Below are positions 1 through 13,375 of a stretch of 64,000 nucleotides of DNA, piece after piece. Source of the stretch: Synechococcus sp. KORDI-49 (lineage in GTDB: Bacteria; Cyanobacteriota; Cyanobacteriia; PCC-6307; Cyanobiaceae); assembly GCF_000737575.1 (NCBI RefSeq), contig NZ_CP006270.1, positions 1,429,163 through 1,493,162 of the forward strand, in the 5' to 3' direction. Numbering within the stretch: position 1 is the first letter of the stretch; each line of letters starts with the position of its first letter. The translations under genes were made by a program, and so were the position numbers. The notes under the pieces are model-generated. The model did not search any database, was not told the origin of the DNA, and worked only from the letters and a program-made list of their open reading frames with translations.

Positions 1-458
1 GCCTCGGCAGCGGCTGAACCCCCCTCCGGCCTCAGAGCCTCCACCAGAGGATCAAAGCCAGCCAGCAGCACATCCATCGGGATCGGTACACCGATCACAC
101 CCGTGGAACAGATCAGCACCTCCTCCGCATCCAGGCCAAGACGATCCGCCAGCGCCTGAGTGGCACGCTGACTGTCGATCAGACCACGGTCACCCGTGCA
201 GGCATTGGCCTGGCCGGAATTGATCAACACCGCCCGCGCTGCTCCACCCTGCTGTTGCAGGCGATCTGCACACAGGTCAACGCAGGCGGCCCGCACACAG
301 GATCGGGTGAAACTGCCGGCGCAGACTGCCCCCTGCGGTGCGAGCAGCAGGGCCAGATCGGGCTTGCCGGAGGGTTTCAATCCGGCCACGATGCCTGAGG
401 CCAGAAAGCCCTGGGGTGCTGTGACACCGCCGGGCACCGGCTTCCAGGAGGACGCCAT
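1..458 (-). CDS. argJ: Glutamate N-acetyltransferase / amino-acid acetyltransferase ArgJ, N-terminal part
   Basis: ArgJ moves the acetyl group from N-acetylornithine to glutamate in the cyclic arginine pathway. About 152 N-terminal residues are visible, from the ATG at 458 to the window edge. They include the family's opening (a GGVTAPQGF-type stretch), an SGIVAGLKPSGKPDLAL-like segment and the conserved INSGQANACTG motif. The threonine where the proenzyme cuts itself lies beyond the window. The gene is divergent from coaE with only 39 bases between the start codons, so both promoters must be packed into or overlap this gap. Identification is firm; completeness cannot be judged. Confidence 0.93.
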   Translation of the reverse strand, partial: MASSWKPVPGGVTAPQGFLASGIVAGLKPSGKPDLALLLAPQGAVCAGSFTRSCVRAACVDLCADRLQQQGGAARAVLINSGQANACTGDRGLIDSQRATQALADRLGLDAEEVLICSTGVIGVPIPMDVLLAGFDPLVEALRPEGGSAAAE

Positions 459-497
459 CGCCGTCAAGGGAGACTGTTCTCATCCTGCCTTTGCGGC

Positions 498-1085
498 ATG
501 CAACGACGCATTGGACTGACAGGGGGAATCGCCAGCGGCAAAAGCACGGTTGGACGGTGGCTGGAAGCTCTTGGCTGGCCTGTGCTGGATGCGGATCATT
601 TCGCCAGGGACGCCATCGGACCGGGACAGCCTCAGACCCTGGCCGTGCTGGAGCGCTACGGAGAGGTTGTGGCCATCGATGGATGCGCCATCAACCGAGC
701 CGCTCTGGGCCGCATCGTGTTCAGGGACGCCTCTGAGCGGGCCTGGCTGGAGCAGCTGATTCATCCGGTGGTCCGAGAGCGGTTCGATCAGGCCCTCGAT
801 GCCCTGGAGGATGAACCGGTGGTGGTGCTCATGATTCCCCTGCTGTTCGAGGCTGGACTCACGGGCCTGTGCAGCGAGATCTGGCTGGTCGACTGCGACG
901 AGCAGCAGCAGCTGGCGCGGATGATGCAGAGGGACGGTCTCGATGCGGTGCAGGCCCGAGCCAGGCTCGGTGCCCAGTGGCCTCTGGCCCGCAAACGCCC
1001 GCTGGCAGATCGCTTGATCGACAACCGCGGCACCAAGGAGGAGCTGGAGGATCAGCTCAGCCGTTGCGTCCTGGCTCCGCCCTGA
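498..1085 (+). CDS. coaE: Dephospho-CoA kinase
   Basis: CoaE phosphorylates the 3'-hydroxyl of dephospho-CoA, the last step of coenzyme A synthesis. At 195 aa it has the usual family length. A P-loop (GGIASGKST) sits at residues 9-17, and the family's DADxxAR-type nucleotide-site segment (DADHFARD) follows at about 31-38. The ATG at 498 puts the P-loop at the expected place near the N-terminus. The last 29 bases overlap the 3' end of the convergent oxygenase gene, so the two transcripts are complementary at their ends. Confidence 0.95.
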   Translation: MQRRIGLTGGIASGKSTVGRWLEALGWPVLDADHFARDAIGPGQPQTLAVLERYGEVVAIDGCAINRAALGRIVFRDASERAWLEQLIHPVVRERFDQALDALEDEPVVVLMIPLLFEAGLTGLCSEIWLVDCDEQQQLARMMQRDGLDAVQARARLGAQWPLARKRPLADRLIDNRGTKEELEDQLSRCVLAPP

Positions 1086-1887
1086 ACCATTTCGTGATCA
1101 CCCACTTGCTGCCGGACTCGACCGGCAGAGCCTCATGCAGGGTGAAGGGGTTCGGCGTGCCATCGGCCTGCAGGTTGTTCCAGGCCAGCGCCATCCCGGG
1201 AACGGGGCTGAAATGCCGTCCGAGGCGACGGAACAGGGTTTCACCCCCTTCCTCCACGGCGTTGAGATAAACCATCACCGTCCAGGTGCGCTGGCCGCCG
1301 TTGCTGGTGTGCTGGGTGAACTCCTTGGTGCCGGGAGCGAACCAGTCGGTGTGCTCCTTGAAGTACTCCCCGGGGTCGTAACGCTGCCCCTGAATCGGCT
1401 CCGACAGCCGTGGGTCAACGCCCAGCAGGGCCGCGAAGCGTTGATCCAGGCGTGCGGCAAACCCTGGGTGGTCCTGCCGCAGATGGCAGGTGCGGCTGGT
1501 GCGGTAGTCGCTGCTTCCACGGGTGACGGTGGAAGGCTGGAGCGATCCGTTGATGGCCTCGATCAGCTCCCGGCATTCCTGACGGGACAACAGGCCGGGC
1601 AATTCATAGAGCTGGGCCAGGGGGGTGTCGAGCCGCCAGGCCCGCGGCAGATGGTCCGGTCGGGTGAGCGGGGCCTCGAACCAACGACGCCAGTCCGGTG
1701 TGGGGGCCGATGATCGCGGGACCGACGTCAGGACTGTTTCAGGCGAGTCGAGCACCGCTTCGATGGCTGCACGCTCGAACCCCTGAACCAAGGCGCGATC
1801 GATCAAGCCAACCGGATCGCAGCCGCGGTCACGATTGTGCAGCAACCATTCCCTCCAGGCATCAGGGATGGAGGGTCCGGTCGTCAT
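1057..1887 (-). CDS. 2-oxoglutarate/Fe(II) oxygenase, prolyl 4-hydroxylase-like
   Basis: This 276-aa protein has a C-terminal double-stranded beta-helix dioxygenase domain of the prolyl 4-hydroxylase alpha-subunit type. The iron ligands are readable as His179-x-Asp181 and His251. Lys261, ten residues after the distal His, is placed to bind 2-oxoglutarate. The N-terminal ~90 residues are not part of that domain and I do not recognise them. The start overlaps the gatB stop by four bases (ATGA), so the two genes are probably cotranscribed. The substrate is unknown; a protein or peptide side chain is only the family expectation. Confidence 0.8.
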   Translation of the reverse strand: MTTGPSIPDAWREWLLHNRDRGCDPVGLIDRALVQGFERAAIEAVLDSPETVLTSVPRSSAPTPDWRRWFEAPLTRPDHLPRAWRLDTPLAQLYELPGLLSRQECRELIEAINGSLQPSTVTRGSSDYRTSRTCHLRQDHPGFAARLDQRFAALLGVDPRLSEPIQGQRYDPGEYFKEHTDWFAPGTKEFTQHTSNGGQRTWTVMVYLNAVEEGGETLFRRLGRHFSPVPGMALAWNNLQADGTPNPFTLHEALPVESGSKWVITKWFRAEPGRNG

Positions 1888-3362
1888 TCCCCTTTGAGCC
1901 TGCGGCTGAGGATCTGATTGGCGAGCTTGGGATCAGCCTTGCCTCCCGTTTTCTTCATCAACTGCCCGACGAAGAAACCCTGCAATTTGGTCTTCCCGCC
2001 CCGGAAGGCCTCCACCTCACCCGGATGGGCCGCCAGGAGGTCATTCACGATCGCTTCGATCGCCGCGGGGTCGCTGATCATCCCCAGTCCCCGCTCGTCC
2101 ACGAGCGCTTTGGGTGAGCCTCCCTTCTCAAGCAGATCGGGAAGGATCTCCTTGGCGATCTTGCCGCTGATCTTGCCGCCGTCGATCAGCTTCACCATCT
2201 CGGCCAGCTGCTCCGGGCGGAACGGCAGATCGTCGTAACCAAGGCGATTGCTGTTCACATGGGCCGCGATGTCGCCGGTGATCCAGTTGGCGGAGAGCTT
2301 GGCGTCGGCACCGGCGGCGACAACAGCCTCGAAGTAGTCCGCCATCGGTCGTTCGTCGGTGAGCACCCGGGCGTCGTACTGGGACAGCCCCAGCTCATCG
2401 GCATACCGATGCCGCTTGGCCGCCGGCAGCTCGGGCAATTCAGCGCGCCAGGACTCCCGCTGATCCGCGCTCACCTCGATCGGGCCGAGGTCGGGATCCG
2501 GGAAGTAGCGGTAATCACTGGCGCCTTCCTTGCTGCGCATGCTCTTGGTGAGCTGCTTGCCCTCATCCCAGAGCCGGGTCTCCTGAACGATCGGCTCACC
2601 GGTCTCGTAGGCCTTGATCTGACGCTTGATCTCGTACTCACAGGCCTTCTGAATGGCTGAGAAGGAGTTCATGTTCTTGATCTCCACCTTCGTGCCGAAG
2701 GGCGCATCCGGCCCCCGACGCACGGAGATGTTGACGTCGCAACGCAGGGAGCCCTCCTGCATGTTTCCGTCGCTGACGCCGAGATAACGCATGATCCGGC
2801 GGATCTCCGAGGCGTATTCGGCCGCTTCGCGACCCGTGCGCAGGTCCGGCTTGCTGACGATCTCCGCCAGAGCCACACCGGCCCGGTTGTAGTCCACCAG
2901 CGAATGGGTGGATCCGGCCAGGCGATCGCTGCCGGCATGCACGAGCTTGCCGGCGTCCTCCTCCATGTGAAGGCGTTCGATGCCGATGGTCTTCAGATAG
3001 GAGTCCTTGCCCTTCTCGGCCACCTCAACTTCGATCCAGCCCTCCTCGGCGATCGGCTCGTCGTACTGGGAGATCTGATAGTTCTTCGGAAGGTCGGGGT
3101 AGAAATATTGCTTGCGGTCGAACTTGCTGTGTTCGGCGATGTTGAGGTTCAACGCCATCGCCGCCTTCACCGCGTACTCGAGCACCTTCTGGTTCAGCAC
3201 AGGCAACGTGCCTGGCAGCCCGCACACCACAGGGTCGATGTGGGTGTTGGGATCGTCTCCGAAGGCGGTGGACGCCGCCGTGAAGATCTTGCTGTCGGTG
3301 CCCAGCTGCACGTGGGTCTCCAGGCCGATCACGGCTTCCCAGGCGGGCTCTGCTGCGGCCAT
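1884..3362 (-). CDS. gatB: Asp-tRNA(Asn)/Glu-tRNA(Gln) amidotransferase subunit B
   Basis: GatB is the kinase/tRNA-binding subunit of the GatCAB complex. It activates the side-chain carboxylate of mischarged Glu-tRNA(Gln) so GatA can supply ammonia. Cyanobacteria generally lack GlnRS and need this route. The 492-aa product has the expected length, the N-terminal EAVIGLETHVQL motif, the YFYPDLPKNYQISQYD segment and a C-terminal YqeY-like tail ending in KLANQILSRRL. It is followed by the oxygenase gene with a four-base overlap. gatA and gatC are not in this window. Confidence 0.97.
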   Translation of the reverse strand: MAAAEPAWEAVIGLETHVQLGTDSKIFTAASTAFGDDPNTHIDPVVCGLPGTLPVLNQKVLEYAVKAAMALNLNIAEHSKFDRKQYFYPDLPKNYQISQYDEPIAEEGWIEVEVAEKGKDSYLKTIGIERLHMEEDAGKLVHAGSDRLAGSTHSLVDYNRAGVALAEIVSKPDLRTGREAAEYASEIRRIMRYLGVSDGNMQEGSLRCDVNISVRRGPDAPFGTKVEIKNMNSFSAIQKACEYEIKRQIKAYETGEPIVQETRLWDEGKQLTKSMRSKEGASDYRYFPDPDLGPIEVSADQRESWRAELPELPAAKRHRYADELGLSQYDARVLTDERPMADYFEAVVAAGADAKLSANWITGDIAAHVNSNRLGYDDLPFRPEQLAEMVKLIDGGKISGKIAKEILPDLLEKGGSPKALVDERGLGMISDPAAIEAIVNDLLAAHPGEVEAFRGGKTKLQGFFVGQLMKKTGGKADPKLANQILSRRLKGE

Positions 3363-3455
3363 CTCGGCATCGGTTCAGACGCCTGAATCCTATGGAAAGG
3401 CAGCGTCGGTGCCTGTCGAGCTGTTGACCTAGAACAAACGGAAGCGATCGACGAC

Positions 3456-4598
3456 GTGAGCGACACCGCGGCCCAAGAGCGGATCCTTGTCCTGGGGGGC
3501 GGTCTGATGGGACTGGCGATGGCGCATCAGCTGGCCAGACGCGGGCGACAGGTTCTGGTGATCAGCCGGCGGCGAAGCGAAGCAGCGGGCTTCGTCGCCG
3601 CCGGCATGCTCGCCCCCCACGCAGAAGGACTGCAAGACGAGCTGCTGCAGCTCGGTGAAACGAGCTTGGAGCGCATCCCGAGCTGGGTGGCCCAGATCGA
3701 AGCCGACAGCAGCCTCCCCTGCGGTCTCCGCACCAGTGGAATCGTGGTGCCGTTCACGGATGCGGGAGAACGGGATGCCTATCCCACCGCTGCCCTTGGG
3801 CAATCTCTGAACCGATCTCAACTTGAGCAGGAGATCCCGGATCTGGGGGAGGACTGGACCACTGGTCTGCTGTTTGAGCAGGACGGACAGATCGACAACC
3901 GCCGCAGGCTGATGCGAGCCCTGGAACGAGCCTGCGTCTCACTCGGCGTGCATTTTCTCGAGGGCGCCGAAGTGAGCAAGCTTGCCCAGGACTCCGATGG
4001 AGCTCTCAGGGGCGTGCAGGTGCGTACCGCGGAGGGAGACGAACAGGTCTTCGAGACAAGGGCAGCTGTTCTCTGCAGTGGAGCTTGGAGCCGAATGCTG
4101 GTCCCTGAACTGCCGGTCTTCCCCGTGAAGGGGCAGATGCTGTCTCTCCAGGGCCCTCGCGAGGCCTTGAAGCGGGTGATCTTCGGCCCCGGCATCTATC
4201 TCGTTCCGCGGGAGGACGGTCTGGTCGTCGTCGGAGCCACGAGCGAACGGGAGGCAGGCTTTTCCGAGGGGCTCACCCCGGATGGTCAGAAACAGCTGCA
4301 GACGGGAATCGCCAGCCTGTTGCCGGTTGCTGCGGGCTGGCCACCGATGGAGCGCTGGTGGGGCTTCCGCCCCTGCACCCCGGATGAAGGCCCGCTGCTC
4401 GGACCTGGCCCGAGTTCCGGTCTGTGGCTGGCCTGCGGCCATCACCGCAACGGCGTGCTGCTTGCCGCCGTGACCGCCCAGCTGCTGACAGCGGCGATCT
4501 CGGAGGAACCCCTCAGCAGCAGCGATGAAGCGCTGCTGAGGGCTTTCAACTGGTCACGGTTTGCGGAGAGGGATCAACCCTCGACGCGCCAACCCTGA
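3456..4598 (+). CDS. thiO: FAD-dependent glycine/D-amino acid oxidase (ThiO-like)
   Basis: A 380-aa FAD oxidoreductase of the DAO family. An N-terminal dinucleotide-binding GGGLMG motif is at about residues 14-19. The middle has the FPVKGQML and [16 protein letters not shown] stretches typical of glycine oxidase, and a C-terminal FAD-binding segment contains [16 protein letters not shown]. ThiO oxidises glycine to the imine used for the thiazole ring of thiamine. The neighbours do not confirm a thiamine role, so a general amino-acid deaminase remains possible. The start is GTG at 3456. The end overlaps the convergent ndk by 25 bases. Confidence 0.75.
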   Translation: MSDTAAQERILVLGGGLMGLAMAHQLARRGRQVLVISRRRSEAAGFVAAGMLAPHAEGLQDELLQLGETSLERIPSWVAQIEADSSLPCGLRTSGIVVPFTDAGERDAYPTAALGQSLNRSQLEQEIPDLGEDWTTGLLFEQDGQIDNRRRLMRALERACVSLGVHFLEGAEVSKLAQDSDGALRGVQVRTAEGDEQVFETRAAVLCSGAWSRMLVPELPVFPVKGQMLSLQGPREALKRVIFGPGIYLVPREDGLVVVGATSEREAGFSEGLTPDGQKQLQTGIASLLPVAAGWPPMERWWGFRPCTPDEGPLLGPGPSSGLWLACGHHRNGVLLAAVTAQLLTAAISEEPLSSSDEALLRAFNWSRFAERDQPSTRQP

Positions 4599-5029
4599 TC
4601 CGACGGCGTCCAGTCGTTCAGTTCCGAGGCGTCGAACCAAAGACCGATCTCGAACGCAGCTGTTTCAGGGGCGTCGGAACCGTGGATGACATTGCGACCG
4701 ATGTTCACCGCCAGATCACCCCGGATGGTGCCGGGCTCAGCCTCAAGGGGCTTGGTGGCACCGATCAGCTTGCGGGCGCTGGCGATCACGCCGTCGCCTT
4801 CCCAGACCATGGCCACCACCGGGCCGGAGGTGATGAACTCCACCAGCCCAGCGAAGAAGGGGCGCTCCTTGTGAACCCCGTAGTGCTGCTCAGCAAGCTC
4901 ACGGCTAGGAGTGGTCTGCTTCAGCCCCACAAGCTTGAACCCCTTGCGCTCGAAGCGGCCGAGGATCTCTCCCACCAGGCCGCGCTGGACGCCGTCGGGC
5001 TTGATGGCGATGAACGTGCGTTCGGCCAT
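4574..5029 (-). CDS. ndk: Nucleoside diphosphate kinase
   Basis: Ndk transfers the gamma phosphate between nucleoside tri- and diphosphates through a phosphohistidine. The 151-aa sequence starts [20 protein letters not shown] and carries the catalytic His116 inside NVIHGSD, both diagnostic. Length is normal and the start is the ATG at 5029. The 3' end overlaps the ThiO-like gene on the other strand. Confidence 0.97.
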   Translation of the reverse strand: MAERTFIAIKPDGVQRGLVGEILGRFERKGFKLVGLKQTTPSRELAEQHYGVHKERPFFAGLVEFITSGPVVAMVWEGDGVIASARKLIGATKPLEAEPGTIRGDLAVNIGRNVIHGSDAPETAAFEIGLWFDASELNDWTPSDQGWRVEG

Positions 5030-5151
5030 GGGTTGGTATCAATCAGAAAGCGCCGTCATCGTCAGCGCTGGCCTGCCCGCTTGGCAAGTACAGAGGATGA
5101 GCTCCGACAGGAATGTTCCTAGATTCCGGCCGTGCACGTTGACGAGCGCAG

Positions 5152-7070
5152 GTGGCTGACGGCGAAGGCTGGTCGATCCAGAACAGTTCAGCGCTCTACG
5201 GGCTCGACCGATGGGGTGAGCCCTACTTCGCGATCAACGGCCGCGGACACATCAGCGTTCAACCGCAGGGAGAACGCGGCGGCAGTCTTGACCTTGTGGA
5301 TCTGGTGTCCGAGCTGCGCGGTCGCAACCTCGGCCTGCCCCTTCTGATTCGCTTCGACGACATCCTGGAAGACCGGCTGGAGCGGCTTCACGCCGCGTTT
5401 GAGCGCGCGATCTCCCAGTACGGCTACCAGGGCCGTTACCAGGGTGTCTTCCCGGTGAAATGCAATCAGCAGCGCCACGTGGTGGAGGAGCTGGTGAGCT
5501 GCGGGCGCCGCTGGAACTTCGGGCTTGAGGCCGGAAGCAAGGCCGAACTGCTGATTGCCCTGTCCCTGCTCGATGACCCGGATGCGTTGCTGATCTGCAA
5601 CGGCTACAAGGATCGCCTCTACATCGAGACAGCGATCCTGGCGCGCCGCCTCGGCCGACAACCGGTGGTTGTGATCGAACAACCCGACGAGGTGGATCGC
5701 ATCATCGAGGCGAGCGGCAGTCTCGGAGCGGCTCCCTACATCGGCGTGCGCGCAAAACTGTCCAGCCGCAGCACCGGTCGCTGGGGAAGCTCAGTGGGCG
5801 ACAAGGCGAAATTCGGACTCTCGATTCCCGACCTGCTGACAACCGTGGAACGTCTGCGGGATCACGATCTGCTCAAGGATCTGCGTCTGCTGCATTTCCA
5901 CATCGGCAGTCAGATCAACGACATTGCCGTTCTCAAGGACGCCCTCCAGGAGGCCGCTCAGATCTACGTGGAGCTGCGACGGCTCGGAGCCCCCATGGGC
6001 TTCCTGGACGTCGGCGGTGGGCTGGGCATCGACTACGACGGCAGCCGAACCGCCACGGCGGCGTCGACGAACTATTCGCTGCAGAACTACGCCAACGACG
6101 TGGTGGCCACGGTGCGGGAATGCTGCGAACCCAACGGCGTGGAGGTGCCCACGTTGGTGAGTGAAAGCGGGCGGGCCATCGCCAGTCACTTCTCGCTGCT
6201 GGTGTTCGACGTGCTGGGCAGCAGCGCCCTGCCGGCCTCCATTCCCGATCCTGCTGCTGAAGAACCGCTCACCGTCCGCAACCTGAGGGAGACCCTGGCC
6301 ACGATTCAGGGGCTGCCGGACACCACGGATTCACGGCTCGTCCGTCTGCAGGAAGCCTGGAATGACGCCCTGAAGTTCAAGCAGGACGCCCTCGCCGCCT
6401 TCCGGCTCGGTTACATGGGGCTTCCCGACCGTGCCACCGCCGAACAACTCACCTGGGCCTGCGCCGATGCCATCGCCAGGCAGTTACCGGAGCAGGGAGC
6501 CGTCCCCGAGGAACTCTCAGCCCTCCGCAGTGCGCTCGCCGGCACGTACTACGCCAACCTCTCCATCTTCCGTTCAGCGCCGGACACCTGGGCCATCGAT
6601 CAGCTCTTCCCGGTCTTGCCGATTCAGAGGCTCGACCAGCGCCCGACCCGGCTGGCCAATCTGGCTGATCTGACCTGTGATTCCGATGGACGCCTGGATC
6701 GTTTCATCGGTGACGGCCAACCCAAGCCGCTGCTGGAACTCCACGACCTGGCGCCTGGTGAGCCTTATCTGATCGCACTCTTCCTCAGCGGCGCCTACCA
6801 GGAGGTGATGGGCAATCTGCACAACCTGTTCGGGACCACGAACGCCGTTCACATCCGGCTAAGTCCCGGGGGGAGCTATCGGGTGGATCACGTCGTGCGT
6901 GGGGACACCAACGCCGATGTCCTGGAAGCGATGGAACACGATCCACGCGCTCTGCTGGAACGACTGCGGGTGGCCGCCGAAGCCGCGATCAGCGCCGGTC
7001 AGCTCCGCATCGATGAATCACGTCGCCTGCTGGATCACCTGGAGAGCAGCCTGCGCCAGACCACCTACCT

Positions 7071-7080
<10 letters not shown>
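5152..7080 (+). CDS. speA: Biosynthetic arginine decarboxylase
   Basis: SpeA is a PLP enzyme that decarboxylates arginine to agmatine, the first step of the polyamine route. The 642-aa product has the family's usual length. The PLP lysine is K103 in [10 protein letters not shown], and [11 protein letters not shown] and [13 protein letters not shown] belong to the alanine-racemase-like barrel. The GTG at 5152 is preferred because the protein then begins a few residues before the conserved [11 protein letters not shown]. The downstream partners speE and speB are about 54 kb away in this window rather than adjacent. The 3' end overlaps the convergent alaS by 10 bases. Confidence 0.96.
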
Positions 7081-9737
<2,657 letters not shown>

Positions 9738-9762
9738 GGGAGGGAAGGCGATTCCAGCCGTC

Positions 9763-10179
9763 ATGATCGCTCCTGAGCCGCCGACCATCGTGGCTGAACT
9801 GCCCAGCGAATCCGAGGCCCGCGCCCGACTGCGGTGGCAGTCGATCGGCTGGGCCCTGCTGGCCGGCGTCAGCGCAGGGTTGATGAGCCTGCCCTGGGGG
9901 CTTGAGATGGCGATCCGCTCGGGAGGTTGTGGTCTCTTCTACGGGCTGCTGGCCTTTCATCTGCAGCGTGTGGACCCAGACGACAGCCACCTGCAGGCGG
10001 GACTGGTGGGAGCGATCTGCGGCGTGCGCAGCCTCGGCCTGCCGCTGAGCCTCGAAAACCTGCGGACAGACGCTCTGGCATTATTAATCGTGGAGCTCCT
10101 TCAGGCTTGGCTGCCGCTGATCGGCAGTGCTCTCCTGCTCAACGGACTCCACCGCTTCCTTCCCGCGTCGCGGCCATGA
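9763..10179 (+). CDS. Conserved hypothetical membrane protein
   Basis: A 138-aa protein of unknown function from the ATG at 9763. Hydrophobic segments are visible around residues 24-40 (the [20 protein letters not shown] region), near 45-60, near 75-90, and at the C-terminus ([21 protein letters not shown]), which suggests three or four membrane spans. The stop overlaps the start of the SNF2 helicase gene (ATGA), so the two are translationally coupled. Its start is 25 bases from the alaS start on the opposite strand, leaving little room for separate promoters. An earlier in-frame ATG at 9661 would lie inside alaS and is unlikely. Confidence 0.75.
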   Translation: MIAPEPPTIVAELPSESEARARLRWQSIGWALLAGVSAGLMSLPWGLEMAIRSGGCGLFYGLLAFHLQRVDPDDSHLQAGLVGAICGVRSLGLPLSLENLRTDALALLIVELLQAWLPLIGSALLLNGLHRFLPASRP

Positions 10180-13100
10180 GCCTGCTGCACGCCACCTGGC
10201 TTCCCGCCATCCGCTCATCCACCAGTTCAGGGCAGCCGGCCCTGCTGGTGTGGGCTGACACGTGGCGCGTGGCGACTCCGGCGGGACCGGGCCTGACTCC
10301 TGCCCTGCATCCGTTCACCCTCGCCAGCGAAGACCTCAAGGCCTGGTTGCAGGAGCGGGATCTGCTGCCCGACGGCAGCATCGACGCCACGGCTTGCCTC
10401 ACCTTGCCCAGCCGCACGGTGAAACCCCGCAAAAGCCGCAGCAAGACAGACGAGCCGATCGATGAAGAGACGACGGGCTGGACCGGCCTCCCGATGCAGG
10501 CGGGAGAACCGATCCCGAAACAGACGGAATGGTGGCCTTGGCAGGTGGAGGGTCTGGCGGTGGAGCCGTCCGCTGCCACGGACTGGCTCTCTCGACTGCC
10601 CCTGTCCGGTCATCATCCCGACCTGGCCGATGAACTGCGCTGGTGGAGCCATCTGCAGCGGTGGGCCCTGAGCCTGGTGGCCCGTGGCCGCTGGATTCCG
10701 CAGATGGAGCTGAGCAAGGGCGAGGGGTACCCCCACCGAGCCCGCTGGGTGCCCCTGCTCAACCGGGAGGAGGATCGGCGACGACTGGAGGATCTCGCCG
10801 CCAGCCTGCCCCTGGTGGCCACCTGCGCTCTTCCCTGGAGGGAACCGATGGGGCGGCGCAGCAATCGCATGACGCGGCTGCGGCCGGAAGCGATGCGAGC
10901 CGCCAATCCCGTGGCCTGCTGCAGGCCACGCAGCGGTCGTCTGCGGGTCGCAACGCTGCTGGAGGATCTCGTGGATGCGCAGTTGCGCAAGGACTTCCGG
11001 CCCTCCGGCGATGGGCTGGACCCGCTGCTGACCCTCTGGCAGGACGCCCTCGCGTCGTCCACCGGCGTGGTGGAGGTGAGCGATGAAGAGGCAGAACGGC
11101 TTTCCAGCGCCAGCCTGCACTGGAGGGAAGGGATCGCCGGTGATGTCGCCGCGGCCCGCACCTGCCTGGAGCTGAACACGCCCTCGGACGGTGAAGACCT
11201 CTGGGAACTGCGCTTCGGCCTGCAGGCGGAAGCCGACCCCAGCCTGAAACTGCCAGCCGCCGCGGCCTGGGCATCAGGAGCCGACACCCTGCAGCTGGGG
11301 GAGGTGAAGGTGGATCAGCCCGGTGAGGTGTTGCTGGAAGGACTGGGACGGGCGCTCAGTGTCTTCCCTCCGATCGAACGGGGACTGGACACCGCGACTC
11401 CGGAGACGATGCAGCTCACGCCAGCGGAAGCCTTCGTCCTGGTGCGAACGGCAGCGCGCCAGCTGCGGGATGCCGGAGTCGGCGTGGATCTCCCCCCAAG
11501 CCTGTCGGGCGGCCTGGCCAGTCGCCTGGGTCTGGCCATCAAGGCGGAACTGCCCGAACGCTCCAGCGGTTTCACCCTGGGTGAATCCCTCGACTGGAGC
11601 TGGGATCTGATGATCGGGGGGGTCACCCTGACCCTGCGGGAGCTGGAACGGCTCTCCAACAAGCGAAGTCCGCTCGTGCGGCACAAGGGGGCCTGGATCG
11701 AACTTCGGCCCAACGATCTCAGGAACGCCGAACGCTTCTGCGGGGCCTCCACCGACCTGAGCCTGGACGATGCGCTGCGGCTCACGGCGGCGGAAGGCGA
11801 ACTGATGATGCGTCTGCCGGTGCATCAGTTCGATGCCGGGCCCCGCCTGCAGGCGGTTCTTGAGCAGTACCACCAGCAGAAAGCGCCCGACCCGCTGCCG
11901 GCTCCAGAAGGATTCTGCGGTCAGCTCCGTCCATATCAGGAACGGGGGCTGGGCTGGCTGGCGTTTCTGCACCGCTTCGATCAGGGCGCCTGCCTGGCTG
12001 ATGACATGGGGCTGGGCAAAACGATCCAGCTGCTCGCCTTCCTGCAGCACCTCAAGGCTGAACAGGAGCTGAAGCGTCCGGTGCTGCTGGTGGCACCGAC
12101 CTCCGTGCTCACCAACTGGAAGCGGGAGGCGGAAGCGTTCACTCCGGAGCTCACGGTGCAGGAGCACTACGGTCCACGCCGGCCCTCCACCCCGGCCACG
12201 CTGCACAAGGCCCTGAAGGACGTGGATCTGGTCCTCACCAGCTATGGCCTGCTGCAGCGGGACAGTGAGCTGCTGGACAGTCAGGACTGGCAGGGAGTGG
12301 TGATCGATGAAGCCCAGGCGATCAAGAATCCCAGCGCCAAGCAGAGCCAGGCCGCCAGGGATCTGGCGCGCCCCAGCAAGAGCAACCGCTTCCGGATCGC
12401 CCTCACCGGCACGCCGGTGGAGAACCGGGTCAGCGAGCTCTGGGCGCTGATGGATTTCCTCAATCCCCGGGTGCTTGGGGAAGAGGACTTCTTCCGCCAG
12501 CGCTACCGCATGCCGATCGAGCGGTACGGCGACATGGCCTCACTGCGGGACCTCAAGGCGCGGGTGGGTCCGTTCATCCTGCGCCGGCTCAAAACCGACA
12601 AATCGATCATCTCGGATCTGCCGGAGAAGGTGGAGCTGAGCGAGTGGGTGGGCCTGAGCAGGGAGCAGAAATCCCTCTACAGCAAAACGGTGGAGGACAC
12701 CCTGGATGCCATCGCCCGAGCACCCCGCGGCCAGCGTCACGGGCAGGTGCTGGGGCTGCTGACCAGGCTCAAGCAGATCTGCAACCATCCGGCCCTGGCC
12801 CTGAGGGAAGACGCGGTGGACGATGGCTTTCTGGGGCGCTCCGCCAAGCTGCAACGCATGGAGGAAATCCTGGACGAGGTGATCGAAGCCGGCGATCGCG
12901 CCCTTCTCTTCACCCAGTTCGCGGAATGGGGACATCTGCTGAGGGCCTGGATGCAGCAACGTTGGAAAGCGGAAGTTCCCTTCCTGCATGGAGGCACTCG
13001 CAAAAGCGAACGCCAGGCGATGGTGGATCGTTTCCAGGAGGATCCCCGCGGCCCGCAGCTGTTCCTGCTGTCTCTCAAGGCTGGCGGAGTCGGTCTGAAC

Positions 13101-13370
13101 CTCACCCGAGCCAGCCATGTGTTTCATGTGGACCGCTGGTGGAATCCAGCGGTGGAGAATCAGGCCACGGACCGGGCGTATCGGATCGGCCAGACCAACC
13201 GCGTGATGGTGCATAAATTCATCACCAGCGGCTCGGTGGAGGAGAAGATCGATCGGATGATCCGAGAGAAATCACGCCTGGCGGAGGATGTGATCGGATC
13301 CGGCGAGGATTGGCTCGGAAGCCTCGCCGGCGATCAACTCCGCGATCTCGTTGCCCTCGACGACACCTGA
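10176..13370 (+). CDS. SNF2-family DNA-dependent ATPase / helicase
   Basis: A 1064-aa SNF2/Rad54-type ATPase. The C-terminal half holds the helicase core: LADDMGLGKTIQ (Walker A, ~residue 607), VLLVAPTSVLTNW (Ia), VIDEAQ (II, ~710), LTGTPVENR (III), then the second RecA lobe with LLFTQF, LLSLKAGGVGLNLT and ENQATDRAYRIGQ (VI, ~995). The N-terminal ~550 residues resemble the long N-terminal region of bacterial HepA/RapA-like SNF2 proteins. Such enzymes move along duplex DNA and remodel protein-DNA complexes; the target here is unknown. The ATG at 10176 overlaps the previous stop, and the next gene encodes a SWIM zinc finger. Confidence 0.92.
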   Translation: MSLLHATWLPAIRSSTSSGQPALLVWADTWRVATPAGPGLTPALHPFTLASEDLKAWLQERDLLPDGSIDATACLTLPSRTVKPRKSRSKTDEPIDEETTGWTGLPMQAGEPIPKQTEWWPWQVEGLAVEPSAATDWLSRLPLSGHHPDLADELRWWSHLQRWALSLVARGRWIPQMELSKGEGYPHRARWVPLLNREEDRRRLEDLAASLPLVATCALPWREPMGRRSNRMTRLRPEAMRAANPVACCRPRSGRLRVATLLEDLVDAQLRKDFRPSGDGLDPLLTLWQDALASSTGVVEVSDEEAERLSSASLHWREGIAGDVAAARTCLELNTPSDGEDLWELRFGLQAEADPSLKLPAAAAWASGADTLQLGEVKVDQPGEVLLEGLGRALSVFPPIERGLDTATPETMQLTPAEAFVLVRTAARQLRDAGVGVDLPPSLSGGLASRLGLAIKAELPERSSGFTLGESLDWSWDLMIGGVTLTLRELERLSNKRSPLVRHKGAWIELRPNDLRNAERFCGASTDLSLDDALRLTAAEGELMMRLPVHQFDAGPRLQAVLEQYHQQKAPDPLPAPEGFCGQLRPYQERGLGWLAFLHRFDQGACLADDMGLGKTIQLLAFLQHLKAEQELKRPVLLVAPTSVLTNWKREAEAFTPELTVQEHYGPRRPSTPATLHKALKDVDLVLTSYGLLQRDSELLDSQDWQGVVIDEAQAIKNPSAKQSQAARDLARPSKSNRFRIALTGTPVENRVSELWALMDFLNPRVLGEEDFFRQRYRMPIERYGDMASLRDLKARVGPFILRRLKTDKSIISDLPEKVELSEWVGLSREQKSLYSKTVEDTLDAIARAPRGQRHGQVLGLLTRLKQICNHPALALREDAVDDGFLGRSAKLQRMEEILDEVIEAGDRALLFTQFAEWGHLLRAWMQQRWKAEVPFLHGGTRKSERQAMVDRFQEDPRGPQLFLLSLKAGGVGLNLTRASHVFHVDRWWNPAVENQATDRAYRIGQTNRVMVHKFITSGSVEEKIDRMIREKSRLAEDVIGSGEDWLGSLAGDQLRDLVALDDT

Positions 13371-13375
13371 GCACG